From an uncultured Lachnospiraceae bacterium (GTDB lineage Bacteria > Bacillota > Clostridia > Lachnospirales > Lachnospiraceae), in NCBI GenBank assembly GCA_934309145.1, contig CAKRCW010000009.1:1-64000 (forward strand): a DNA stretch of 64,000 nt, given 5' to 3'. Position numbers and translations under genes: made by a program. The notes below the pieces were generated by a model. The model was not told where the DNA came from and ran no database searches. It saw only the letters and a list, made by a program, of their open reading frames with translations. Shown piece after piece: positions 1 through 7,794 of this stretch. Positions within the stretch are counted from its first letter, which is position 1. Each line of letters opens with the position of its first letter.

Positions 1-50
1 TGCTGTAAGGCATTCAGCTGACGGATACTAATAGGTCGAGGGCTTATCCT
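1..50 (+). rRNA. 23S ribosomal RNA, 3' end (partial)
   Basis: The first 50 or so bases carry the conserved 3' terminal segment of bacterial 23S rRNA (ACTAATAGGTCGAGGGCTT). The gene begins outside the window. No 5S rRNA follows before the tRNA cluster, which is unusual because 5S normally sits directly downstream. The exact 3' end is estimated from the end of the conserved terminal stem. Confidence 0.85.
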
Positions 51-79
51 TAGAGGTTTTGAGAGACGGAAAGATGTAG

Positions 80-108
80 TTGATTTATTTGATATGGCAT
101 GATATAAT
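80..108 (+). promoter_or_regulatory. Sigma-A promoter of the tRNA cluster
   Basis: TTGATT at 80-85 and TATAAT at 103-108 are separated by 17 bp, and a TG at 100-101 makes an extended -10. It lies between the 23S end and tRNA-Asp, so the tRNAs can be transcribed independently of the rRNA operon. Confidence 0.7.
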
Positions 109-139
109 ACAGTCTGTGTGAAGTTCTGAAGGTACATTT

Positions 140-213
140 GGCCCGGTGGCTCAGCTGGTTAGAGCGCCGCCCTGTCACGGCGGAGGTCGTGGGTTCGATC
201 CCCATCCGGGTCG
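140..213 (+). tRNA. tRNA-Asp (GTC)
   Basis: Complete cloverleaf: seven-base acceptor stem (GGCCCGG with CCGGGTC), anticodon loop CTGTCAC giving anticodon GTC, TTCGA T-loop. CCA is not encoded. First gene of a six-tRNA cluster downstream of the 23S end. Confidence 0.95.
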
Positions 214-234
214 CTTATATAAATATTTTTACTT

Positions 235-307
235 GGGATCTTAGCTCAGCTGGGAGAGCATCTGCCTTACAAGCAGAGGGTCACAGGTTCGAGCCCTGTA
301 GGTCCCA
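235..307 (+). tRNA. tRNA-Val (TAC)
   Basis: Acceptor GGGATCT pairs with AGGTCCC. Anticodon stem TCTGC/GCAGA carries loop CTTACAA, anticodon TAC, reading GUA. T-loop TTCGAGC. CCA is not encoded. Confidence 0.95.
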
Positions 308-316
308 TTCAATCTT

Positions 317-397
317 GCCGATGTGGCACAATTCATTAAGAACAACGAATGAAATGAGTTGGTCGCAGGCAGAGCAGCTGATTACAAATCAGCTGAT
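317..397 (+). pseudogene. Broken tRNA-Thr duplicate
   Basis: The first 17 bases match the intact tRNA-Thr at 407 (one change), then about 34 extra bases sit at the D-loop position, then the D-arm 3' side and anticodon arm resume (GGCAGAGCAGCTGATT). The anticodon loop is the reverse complement of the one in the intact gene (ATTACAAAT against ATTTGTAAT), and the variable region, T-arm and 3' acceptor strand are absent. The extra segment can form a small hairpin (TTCATT with AATGAA). It cannot fold as a working tRNA. The tandem unit of about 90 bp (311-400, then 401 onward) points to a local duplication that decayed. Confidence 0.7.
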
Positions 398-406
398 AAT
401 AATCTT

Positions 407-479
407 GCCGATGTGGCTCAATTGGCAGAGCAGCTGATTTGTAATCAGCAGGTTATCGGTTCGAGTCCGATCATCGGCT
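407..479 (+). tRNA. tRNA-Thr (TGT)
   Basis: Acceptor GCCGATG pairs with CATCGGC, discriminator T. Anticodon stem GCTGA/TCAGC with loop TTTGTAA, anticodon TGT. T-loop TTCGAGT. A degenerate copy lies immediately upstream at 317. Confidence 0.95.
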
Positions 480-563
480 TCGACGAGAATTAACTACAAT
501 GAGTTGCGGCAAGTTGTTTAATTCAAGTCAGTTACTTCCGAAAGGAATAACAATATAATATAT

Positions 564-645
564 GGGTGGATTCCCGAGTGGCCAAAGGGGACAGACTGTA
601 AATCTGCTGCGGAATGCTTCGGTGGTTCGAATCCACCTCCACCCA
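564..645 (+). tRNA. tRNA-Tyr (GTA)
   Basis: Class II tRNA with a long variable arm (GCGGAATGCTTCGGT region). Acceptor GGGTGGA pairs with TCCACCC. Anticodon loop CTGTAAA gives GTA. Confidence 0.95.
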
Positions 646-658
646 TTATAATTAATAT

Positions 659-732
659 CGCGGGGTGGAGCAGTCTGGAAGCTCGCCGGGCTCATAACCC
701 GAAGGTCACAGGTTCAAATCCTGTCCCCGCTA
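659..732 (+). tRNA. Initiator tRNA-fMet (CAT)
   Basis: Two initiator hallmarks are visible: the C1-U72 mismatch at the end of the acceptor stem, and three consecutive G-C pairs in the anticodon stem (GGG/CCC around loop CTCATAA). Anticodon CAT. Confidence 0.93.
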
Positions 733-756
733 CTAATTACATAAGATATCTAGCAT

Positions 757-829
<73 letters not shown>

Positions 830-857
830 TCTTTTTTTTACCCCAATTTTTCAAACA

Positions 858-2354
858 TTAAATCATAAAACATTTTTCAAGTGCTGCAATAGCAGATGGA
901 ATTACAGCCTCATCCAAGCCAGAGTAATTGACAATAAGTATATGCTCCTGTGCCTGTTCAGGGAGATAATAATAATCAGACAGGCAGGATATTTTAAGAC
1001 CATTTTCTTTTGCCCGTCTTTTAATTTCAACATCGTTCAAATTCGTGTCAACCTTGAGGAGAAAATGTAATCCGGCATCATCCTCCAGAATATCACATAT
1101 AGAAGCAATTTGGCTTTTCTTGATGGATAAAACCAGACTGTCTCTCAAGCCTCTGTAATAATTACGCATACGATTGATGTGCTTTTCAAAGTAACCATCA
1201 GAAATAAATCGTGCAAGAGTATATTGCTCGAATGTTGAGACTGTACACGAATAGAATGATAACAGCTTGTTGTATTTATCCATAAGATGGGGTGGAAGTA
1301 CCATATAGCTTATTCTTATGGTGGAGGCAAGGCTCTTACTGAAGCTGTTCATATATATTACTCTTTCCATTACATCTATGCTCTGTAGGGATGGTATCGG
1401 TCTGCCCATAAGCCGAAATTCACTGTCATAGTCATCTTCAATTATATAACGCTGATTGCTTGATGCTTTTGCTGCCCATCCAAGAAGCTCATAGCGTTTG
1501 CTGACAGGAGTTACGATACCTGTAGGAAAGTGATGTGAGGGAGACAGATGAAGAACATCTGCATTACTTTTATCAAGCTCTGTAACATTTATTCCGTTGT
1601 TAGTGACAGGAACATGGCAAACCTTTACCTGATTGCTTGAGTATACCTGACTTATCTTTTTGTAACCGGGATCTTCAACAGCATATGTCAGATTTCTGCC
1701 AAGAAGCTGTATTATAATGCTATACAGATATTCAGTTCCGGCACCTATGATAATTTGTTCAGGTTTAACATTCATTCCACGAAAATCCATTAAATGTCTT
1801 GCTATTGCAAAACGCAGCTCGTAAGAACCTGTTCCCGGTGTTGTTGTCATAAGCTTGTCGTGGTTTTCAGAGAGAATATCACGCATAAGCTTAGCCCATA
1901 TTGTGAATGGAAAGACGGACTTGCTTGTACTGTTGCTTGCGAAATCATATAAAATATTAGCATCATAATCAGGAAGGTGTGAATAAGTATTGTCATTAAA
2001 AACGCTATTGAAGGAGGGATTGCCTACTGAAGAATTAATTGTTATTGTAGTTTCCTGTTCATTTTCCAGTTTAGGATTATTAGCAGCTGCTTCTGTGCGG
2101 AGCATTATTCCATCTAAGGCAGAAACAAAATAGCCTTTTTTGGGTATAGAATATATATATCCCTCAGCTATGAGCTGAGAATATGCATTTTCGATAGTTA
2201 TTGTGCTTATATTGAGATTTTTGGCAAATGCACGTTTTGAAGGAAGCTTATAGCCTGCTGTGAGCGTGCCATTCAAGATATCGTTTTTGATTAATTTGTA
2301 GAGGTGCTCATATAAAGTGTCATTTCCCATGTTTTCAAATGAATAAGTAAGCAT
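858..2354 (-). CDS. MocR-type PLP-dependent transcriptional regulator
   Basis: A 498-residue fusion of a GntR-type winged helix (about residues 12-78, with the typical KLPSKRAFAKNL and AYSQLIAEGYI segments) and a fold-type I aminotransferase domain (about 120-495). PLP-site signatures are visible: EDDYD at 306-310 and the Schiff-base lysine candidate K340 in NSFSK. The family (MocR/PdxR/GabR) uses the aminotransferase domain as a ligand sensor rather than as an enzyme. Targets are commonly vitamin B6, GABA or amino-acid genes, and often the divergent neighbour. Here the neighbour across the palindromic repeat is an alcohol dehydrogenase, so the target is uncertain. Confidence 0.88.
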   Translation of the reverse strand: MLTYSFENMGNDTLYEHLYKLIKNDILNGTLTAGYKLPSKRAFAKNLNISTITIENAYSQLIAEGYIYSIPKKGYFVSALDGIMLRTEAAANNPKLENEQETTITINSSVGNPSFNSVFNDNTYSHLPDYDANILYDFASNSTSKSVFPFTIWAKLMRDILSENHDKLMTTTPGTGSYELRFAIARHLMDFRGMNVKPEQIIIGAGTEYLYSIIIQLLGRNLTYAVEDPGYKKISQVYSSNQVKVCHVPVTNNGINVTELDKSNADVLHLSPSHHFPTGIVTPVSKRYELLGWAAKASSNQRYIIEDDYDSEFRLMGRPIPSLQSIDVMERVIYMNSFSKSLASTIRISYMVLPPHLMDKYNKLLSFYSCTVSTFEQYTLARFISDGYFEKHINRMRNYYRGLRDSLVLSIKKSQIASICDILEDDAGLHFLLKVDTNLNDVEIKRRAKENGLKISCLSDYYYLPEQAQEHILIVNYSGLDEAVIPSAIAALEKCFMI

Positions 2355-2398
2355 ATTGTAAGCCCTTTCTTGTGCATGACATTACTGGATATATTAAA

Positions 2399-2430
2399 AT
2401 TATAAAAAATGTAAAAGTTAATACGGTCAA
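2399..2430 (-). promoter_or_regulatory. Possible promoter of the MocR-type gene
   Basis: On the minus strand TTGACC (2425-2430) is followed after 17 bp by TTTTAT and after 20 bp by a perfect TATAAT (2399-2404). The spacing is ambiguous, so this is tentative. The start codon lies about 45 bp further on. Confidence 0.4.
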
Positions 2431-2493
2431 AGTAATTATACTATATTAAATGCCTTATGTAAAATAATCATTTTCATAAGGATTCTGTCATAA

Positions 2494-2717
2494 GTATTCT
2501 GTTAAGTAATTGTTGACCCGTTTCTTACCCTGACGCTTCTCTCTGGATGATGGGTTCCATGCAGGGACATTTGCGACAGCCGGCACTTAATGAGTGCGAA
2601 GCACGAATTTAGAGCCGCTGCTTGGAGCAATTAAGTGCAAACGGTCTCGGAATGGAACCCATCATCCAGAGAGAAGCGTCAGGGCAAGAAACGTGCCAAT
2701 GATTACTTGACAGAAAC
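2494..2717. repeat. Palindromic repeat element, copy 1 (MITE-like)
   Basis: A non-coding palindrome of about 224 bp. Outer arms at 2494-2560 and 2653-2717 are largely complementary; the segment CCCTGACGCTTCTCTC with the following TGGATGATG is perfectly matched on the other side. Inside are a GCACTTAAT/ATTAAGTGC pairing and a small hairpin TGCTTGGAGCA. A second copy at 33652-33878 has the same layout and an almost identical centre, but a different and still self-complementary arm segment. No open reading frame is credible. It occupies much of the 494-bp gap between the MocR-type gene and the alcohol dehydrogenase. It could be a non-autonomous transposable element or a structured RNA. Confidence 0.85.
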
Positions 2718-2732
2718 TATAAAAATGTCAAA

Positions 2733-2761
2733 TTGTATTCGCATTAAAAACATGATAATAT
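2733..2761 (+). promoter_or_regulatory. Putative promoter of the alcohol dehydrogenase operon
   Basis: TTGTAT at 2733-2738 and TAATAT at 2756-2761, 17 bp apart, about 90 bp before the start codon and just outside the palindromic repeat. Confidence 0.5.
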
Positions 2762-2848
2762 GAATATAGTGGCAATATATGAAGACAACAGGTTGCATGA
2801 TGAATGGCAGAGATTTTATTAATCTTTAGGAAGTTGGAGGTATGAGAG

Positions 2849-3925
2849 ATGTTTTATAACTTACCGGTTAAAATATATGAAGAAAAAGATAGTGTATTTA
2901 ATCATAGAGATGAGATGGCTAAGCTTGGCGGCAGAGCCCTTATTGTTACAGGAAGAAGCTCGTCTAAGAAGAATGGTTCACTTGATGATGTGATAAATGC
3001 ACTCGCTGATAAGAAGATGGAATATGTATTATTTGATGAGGTTGAGGAAAATCCATCGGTGGAGACTGTCCTTAAAGCCAGGGATATGGGAGTTGCAGAG
3101 AAGGTTGATTTGGTTATAGGTCTTGGTGGCGGCTCGCCCATAGATGCTGCAAAGGCGATTGCTATAATGATATGTTATCCAGAGTGTGGTGGGGAATTTT
3201 TGTATCAGAAGGTTGATGATGTAAAGCATTTGCCAATAGTTGCCATACCTACAACGTGTGGAACTGGCTCAGAGGCAACTGCCGTATCAGTGCTGACAGT
3301 TCATACTAAGAGGACTAAGGCATCTTTGCCACACAGAGTATTTCCGGAACTTGCGTTGGTTGATGCAAAGTACCTTAAGTCGGCACCGGCACATATAATA
3401 ACTGCAACTGCTGTTGACGCATTTGCACATATGGTTGAGAGCTATATTAACACAGGAGTATCGCCTTATGTTGAGATGTTTGTAGCATCGGGACTTAGAA
3501 CATGGGGTAAGAGTATGGAAGTGTTGTTTGGAACACGCGGGGCAGAGGATGAAGATTATAGCAATTTTATTCACGCATCTACCCTTGCTGGAATGGCTAT
3601 AGCACATTCTGGAACAACAATTCCACACAGTCTGAGCTATAATGTTACATATGAGATGGGAGTGGCTCACGGAACAGCTGTAGGGCATTTCCTTCCAGGG
3701 TATTTGAGGTCGGCTTCAAGCCGTGACAGAGAATTCATACTTAGAAATGCAGGATTTTTTGATATGGATAATTTTGAGAAATTTATAGATACTACATGTA
3801 AGGTGGATAAGATACCTGACGAGATTATTGAGCGTTCAATACAGTCGGTGCTTGCAAACAAGGCTAAATGTGATATGTGTCCATTTGAGATAACATATGA
3901 TGTTCTTAAGTATATAGCAGGATAG
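2849..3925 (+). CDS. Iron-containing alcohol dehydrogenase
   Basis: 358 residues, slightly shorter than most group III alcohol dehydrogenases. The NAD(P)-binding N-terminal half carries GGGSPID at 93-99 and TTCGTGSE at 135-142. The metal-binding half carries the expected ligand set: D190 and H194 in VDAFAH, then H260 and H274. Such enzymes interconvert aldehydes or ketones and alcohols (butanol, ethanol and propanediol types), so it probably works in fermentative redox balance. The substrate cannot be read from sequence. A good RBS (TTGGAGG) precedes the ATG. A HAD phosphatase follows after 18 bp, probably in the same transcript. Confidence 0.88.
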   Translation: MFYNLPVKIYEEKDSVFNHRDEMAKLGGRALIVTGRSSSKKNGSLDDVINALADKKMEYVLFDEVEENPSVETVLKARDMGVAEKVDLVIGLGGGSPIDAAKAIAIMICYPECGGEFLYQKVDDVKHLPIVAIPTTCGTGSEATAVSVLTVHTKRTKASLPHRVFPELALVDAKYLKSAPAHIITATAVDAFAHMVESYINTGVSPYVEMFVASGLRTWGKSMEVLFGTRGAEDEDYSNFIHASTLAGMAIAHSGTTIPHSLSYNVTYEMGVAHGTAVGHFLPGYLRSASSRDREFILRNAGFFDMDNFEKFIDTTCKVDKIPDEIIERSIQSVLANKAKCDMCPFEITYDVLKYIAG

Positions 3926-3943
3926 TTATTCAGGAGGTAATAA

Positions 3944-4579
3944 ATGAAAAAGGGAATATTATTCGATTTGGATGGTACATTATGGGATTCAGCACAGGCG
4001 GTTGCTGATTCGTGGAATGAGGCATTGGAGAAGTTTACTGATGTTCCTTACAGAACAAGCAAGGAGCAGATGTATACATTTATGGGACATACCATGGAGG
4101 ATATTGCGATTAAGTTTTTTGATGGCGAGACTAAGGAGAGAGCACTTGAACTTCTTGATATATGTGCAGTTTATGAGAACGACTATATAGCTGCCCATGG
4201 TGGAAAGCTTTTTGATGGAGTTATAGAGACATTGAAGACTTTGAAGGACGAAGGCTATTTTCTTGCCATTGTAAGTAATTGTCAGATGGGTTATATAGAG
4301 GCTTTTTTGAAGTATTATAAGCTTGATGGGTATTTTGACGATACCGAAAATTATGGAAGAACTCTTAAGGATAAGGACGTTAATATAAGACTAGTAGTTG
4401 ACAGAAATAATCTTGATAAGGCAGTTTATGTTGGCGATATAATGAGCGATTATAATTCAACAATGAAGGCTGGGCTTCCATTTATCCATGCAGCGTATGG
4501 ATTTGGAAATGTTCCGGAGGGGACACCATTTATTAACAGTATAACAGAGCTTCCAGAGGTTGTAAAAAAGGTTATATAG
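3944..4579 (+). CDS. HAD-family phosphatase (phosphoglycolate phosphatase-like)
   Basis: 211 residues with HAD motif I at the N terminus (FDLDGTLWDS, nucleophile D8 and acid/base D10), a helical cap of subclass I, motif II serine in IVSNCQ, and motif IV in VGDIMSDY near residue 165. Predicted soluble phosphatase for a small phosphorylated metabolite or a housecleaning enzyme; the substrate is not predictable. AGGAGG lies before the ATG. A paralogue of the same superfamily lies at 9238. Confidence 0.85.
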   Translation: MKKGILFDLDGTLWDSAQAVADSWNEALEKFTDVPYRTSKEQMYTFMGHTMEDIAIKFFDGETKERALELLDICAVYENDYIAAHGGKLFDGVIETLKTLKDEGYFLAIVSNCQMGYIEAFLKYYKLDGYFDDTENYGRTLKDKDVNIRLVVDRNNLDKAVYVGDIMSDYNSTMKAGLPFIHAAYGFGNVPEGTPFINSITELPEVVKKVI

Positions 4580-4605
4580 CAGGTATTTGACGCAAGGAGG
4601 AAAGC

Positions 4606-5310
4606 ATGGAAGAATATGTAGAATTTAAAAATGTAAGCAAGATATACCAGACAGGGGATGTTAAAGTGGAAGCACTAAAGGATGCGAGCTTTGGCATAGG
4701 AAAGGGAGAAATCTGTGTTATCGTCGGACAGTCCGGTGCAGGTAAGACAACCCTGCTTAACATACTTGGTGGAATGGACAAGCTGACAAGCGGAGAGGTA
4801 TATCTGGATGGAAAGAGCATTTCCAAGTATAACAAGAAGCAGCTTGCCACATACAGAAGGCAGGAGATAGGCTTTGTATTTCAGTTCTATAACCTTATAC
4901 CTAATCTTACTGCGATAGAGAATATAGAGATAGCCTCACAGCTCTCTAAGAATCCGATGAATCCTGAGGAGATATTAGAGCAGGTTGGTCTTAAGGACAG
5001 AAGGGATAATTTTCCTGCACAGCTATCAGGTGGCGAGCAGCAGCGTGTTTCTATAGCAAGAGCACTTGCCAAGAATCCTAAGCTTATGCTCTGTGATGAA
5101 CCTACAGGAGCACTCGATTATGAGACTGGTAAGGCGATACTTAAACTGTTGCAGGATTGCAGCAGAAAAAATAATATGACGGTTGTAATCATAACTCACA
5201 ATTCGGCACTTACCGCTATGGCTGACAGAATTATCAAGGTTAAGAACGGACAGATTGCATCAGTTAAGATGAATGACAATGTTGTTCCTGTTGAGAATAT
5301 AGAATGGTAA
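4606..5310 (+). CDS. ABC transporter ATP-binding protein (MacB/LolD type)
   Basis: 234 residues: Walker A GQSGAGKT at 41-48, Q-loop in FVFQFYN, signature LSGGEQQ at 140-146, Walker B LMLCDEP just after 160, H-switch in IITHNS. This subfamily pairs with FtsX-like permeases and works as a mechanotransmitting machine for peptides, lipoproteins or antimicrobials rather than as a classical importer. The partner permease follows 15 bp downstream. RBS AAGGAGG precedes the start. Confidence 0.92.
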   Translation: MEEYVEFKNVSKIYQTGDVKVEALKDASFGIGKGEICVIVGQSGAGKTTLLNILGGMDKLTSGEVYLDGKSISKYNKKQLATYRRQEIGFVFQFYNLIPNLTAIENIEIASQLSKNPMNPEEILEQVGLKDRRDNFPAQLSGGEQQRVSIARALAKNPKLMLCDEPTGALDYETGKAILKLLQDCSRKNNMTVVIITHNSALTAMADRIIKVKNGQIASVKMNDNVVPVENIEW

Positions 5311-5325
5311 TAACGGGTGGTACAT

Positions 5326-7725
5326 ATGAACAAAGCATTTAGAAAAAATATATTTCGTACAATAAAAGAGAGTCTCGGAAGGTATCTTGCAATAATGGCA
5401 ATTATAGCACTCGGAGTTGGCTTCTTTGCAGGATTAAAGGTTACTAAGCCCGGCATGGTTGAGACTGGCAATGATTATATGCGAAAGTACAGTATGTATG
5501 ATATAAGGCTCATTTCACCTACAGGATTTACTGAGGATGACATTGATAAGTTAAGTGAGAATGAAAATGTAATGGTAGCTGCAGGTGCAAATTACAGGGA
5601 TTTTATCTATGTAAATGAGGATGATAAGGAGATTGTTCTGCATGCACTTTCCATAACTGAGGGAGTAAATGAGCTTCAGCTGGTAAGTGGCCGTATGCCG
5701 GAGAGTGATGATGAATGTGTGCTTGATCAATATCAGTTTGGAAATTCAGATATGATTGGCAAAGAAATTACGGTTAGTGACAGCAATGATGCTGAGACTA
5801 AGATGGTGTTCAAGCATAAGACATATACTGTCGTAGGAATGGTTAATTCTCCAATGTACATAAATATAGAACGTGGAACAACATCTATAGGTAACGGACG
5901 TGTAAGTGCATTTGTGTATATTATGCAGGAGGGCTTTAATTACCCTATCTATCAGGAGGCTTATCTGAAATGTCAGGACAGCTATGATATATATACAGAT
6001 GAATATGATGATTTCATTGAAGATATCAAGCCTGATATAGAGGATGCTTTGGATGATATGGGTAAGTCGGGAACATATATACTTGACCGTTCAACAAACA
6101 CAGGTTATATGTGTTATGACAATGATACTAATATCGTAGATGGAGTTGCGAGAGTATTTCCAATATTTTTCTTTCTGATTGCGGCACTTGTATGCTCTAC
6201 AACAATGACAAGAATGGTGGATGATGAGAGAGGTCAGATAGGAACATACAGAGCACTCGGATATAGTAATTTCTCGATTATATCAAAGTATATGATTTAT
6301 TCGGGAAGTGCAGCACTTGTTGGATGTCTGGCTGGATTTTTCGGGGGCTGTTATCTGTTCCCATATGTAATATCAGAGGCATATAAAATGCTGTATGATT
6401 TTGGTGATGGAATAGAGTTCTATTTTTCACCAGTGCTGCTCATTATATGTATAATTGTGTCATTAATTTGCTCTATGGGAACAACCTTCCTTGCCTGTAA
6501 GAATGAGTTAAGATGTATGCCGGCAGAGCTGATAAGACCTAAAGCACCGGCAGCAGGCAAGAGAATTTTGCTTGAGAAGCTTCCATTTGTATGGAAGCGT
6601 ATGAAGTTTTTACACAAGGTTACAGCGAGAAATGTTTTCAGGTTTAAGAAGAGAATGTTTATGATGATTCTGGGTATCGCTGGTTGTACAGCACTTGTTC
6701 TGACAGGACTTGGTGTAAGAGACTCGGTTTCTAATCTGGCTGAGTTTCAGTATGGGGATATAGATATACATGATATAGAGACTACTCTTCAGGGAGGTAA
6801 TGCTGATATTGCTGAGACATTATTAGATGATATGGGAGATGATGTGACAGGATATACGGAGTTATATAAGTCATCGGTGGAGCTTCACATGGATTCATCA
6901 ATTAAGACAGTTTATATGATTGCTGCCGAGAAGGAGGATTTGGATGGATATGTCAGTTTCTCACTTAAGTCAGGCGAAAAGGCTTATCCTGAATATGGAG
7001 AGGTGATGCTTAGTGAGAAGATAGCTGATATAGCAGGTGTTGAGGTTGGAGATACAATAACACTTACAGACACGGATTCTGGAGATGTGACACTTACTGT
7101 ATCGGGCATATTTAAGAATTATGTATGGCATTATGCCTATGTAACACCTGAGACTTATCGTGATTATTTTGATAAGGATTGCGATGCAAACACCTTATAC
7201 ATAAATGTAAAGAATGACCAGACTGCTTACGAGGTAGGTGCCAAGCTGCAACAGTTAGATAATGTCATGAATGTAAGCATTATACCTGAGATAAAGGATA
7301 GAGTGTCTAACATGATGACTATGATGAACGCAGTTGTATGGCTTGTAATAGGAAGTGCCGGTGCACTTGCATTTATAGTGTTGTTCAACCTAAGTAATAT
7401 CAATATAACTGAGAGAGTGAGAGAGATTGCAACAATAAAGGTTTTGGGCTTTTACTCTGGTGAGACAGGGGCATATGTATTCAGGGAGAACCTTGTCCTT
7501 ACTCTTATAGGCGTTGTCGTTGGACTTCCGTTTGGTGTATGGCTGCACAGCTTCGTTATGTCGCAGATACAGGTTGATATGGTTGCATTTGCGTCTGAGA
7601 TAATGAAGATAAGCTATCTGTACTGTGTTGTTATTGTGCTTATATTCTTCCTAATTGTTGATTTGGTTATGAGAAGGAAGATAGAAGCCATAGATATGGC
7701 TGAGTCGCTTAAGTCAATAGAGTAA
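5326..7725 (+). CDS. FtsX-like ABC transporter permease
   Basis: About 799 residues with a duplicated FtsX architecture: an N-terminal helix (around 20-38), a large extracellular domain (around 40-275), a three-helix block (around 280-400), another helix near 450, a second extracellular domain (around 470-670) and three C-terminal helices. The two halves each end in the characteristic RGQIGTYRALGYS-like and REIATIKVLGFY segments. ATG at 5326 is preferred over the GTG at 5317 because GGGTGG at 5315-5320 gives proper spacing. Works with the ATPase at 4606. Substrate unknown. No two-component sensor sits next to it, unlike the Bce-type bacitracin systems. Confidence 0.9.
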   Translation: MNKAFRKNIFRTIKESLGRYLAIMAIIALGVGFFAGLKVTKPGMVETGNDYMRKYSMYDIRLISPTGFTEDDIDKLSENENVMVAAGANYRDFIYVNEDDKEIVLHALSITEGVNELQLVSGRMPESDDECVLDQYQFGNSDMIGKEITVSDSNDAETKMVFKHKTYTVVGMVNSPMYINIERGTTSIGNGRVSAFVYIMQEGFNYPIYQEAYLKCQDSYDIYTDEYDDFIEDIKPDIEDALDDMGKSGTYILDRSTNTGYMCYDNDTNIVDGVARVFPIFFFLIAALVCSTTMTRMVDDERGQIGTYRALGYSNFSIISKYMIYSGSAALVGCLAGFFGGCYLFPYVISEAYKMLYDFGDGIEFYFSPVLLIICIIVSLICSMGTTFLACKNELRCMPAELIRPKAPAAGKRILLEKLPFVWKRMKFLHKVTARNVFRFKKRMFMMILGIAGCTALVLTGLGVRDSVSNLAEFQYGDIDIHDIETTLQGGNADIAETLLDDMGDDVTGYTELYKSSVELHMDSSIKTVYMIAAEKEDLDGYVSFSLKSGEKAYPEYGEVMLSEKIADIAGVEVGDTITLTDTDSGDVTLTVSGIFKNYVWHYAYVTPETYRDYFDKDCDANTLYINVKNDQTAYEVGAKLQQLDNVMNVSIIPEIKDRVSNMMTMMNAVVWLVIGSAGALAFIVLFNLSNINITERVREIATIKVLGFYSGETGAYVFRENLVLTLIGVVVGLPFGVWLHSFVMSQIQVDMVAFASEIMKISYLYCVVIVLIFFLIVDLVMRRKIEAIDMAESLKSIE

Positions 7726-7729
7726 GGTA

Positions 7730-7758
7730 TTGCTTGCATAAATAAAAAATGATATACT
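7730..7758 (+). promoter_or_regulatory. Sigma-A promoter of DAHP synthase
   Basis: TTGCTT at 7730-7735 and TATACT at 7753-7758 with a 17-bp spacer, 36 bp upstream of the start codon. It begins right after the FtsX-type permease stop. Confidence 0.7.
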
Positions 7759-7794
7759 AAAACAGTATGTAATAAAAGAAAAGAGGATTAAAAA

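Noticed and set aside
138..437. A 99-residue ORF across the tRNA cluster
   Set aside because: It reads through three tRNA genes; it has no RBS or family, and the tRNAs fold well.
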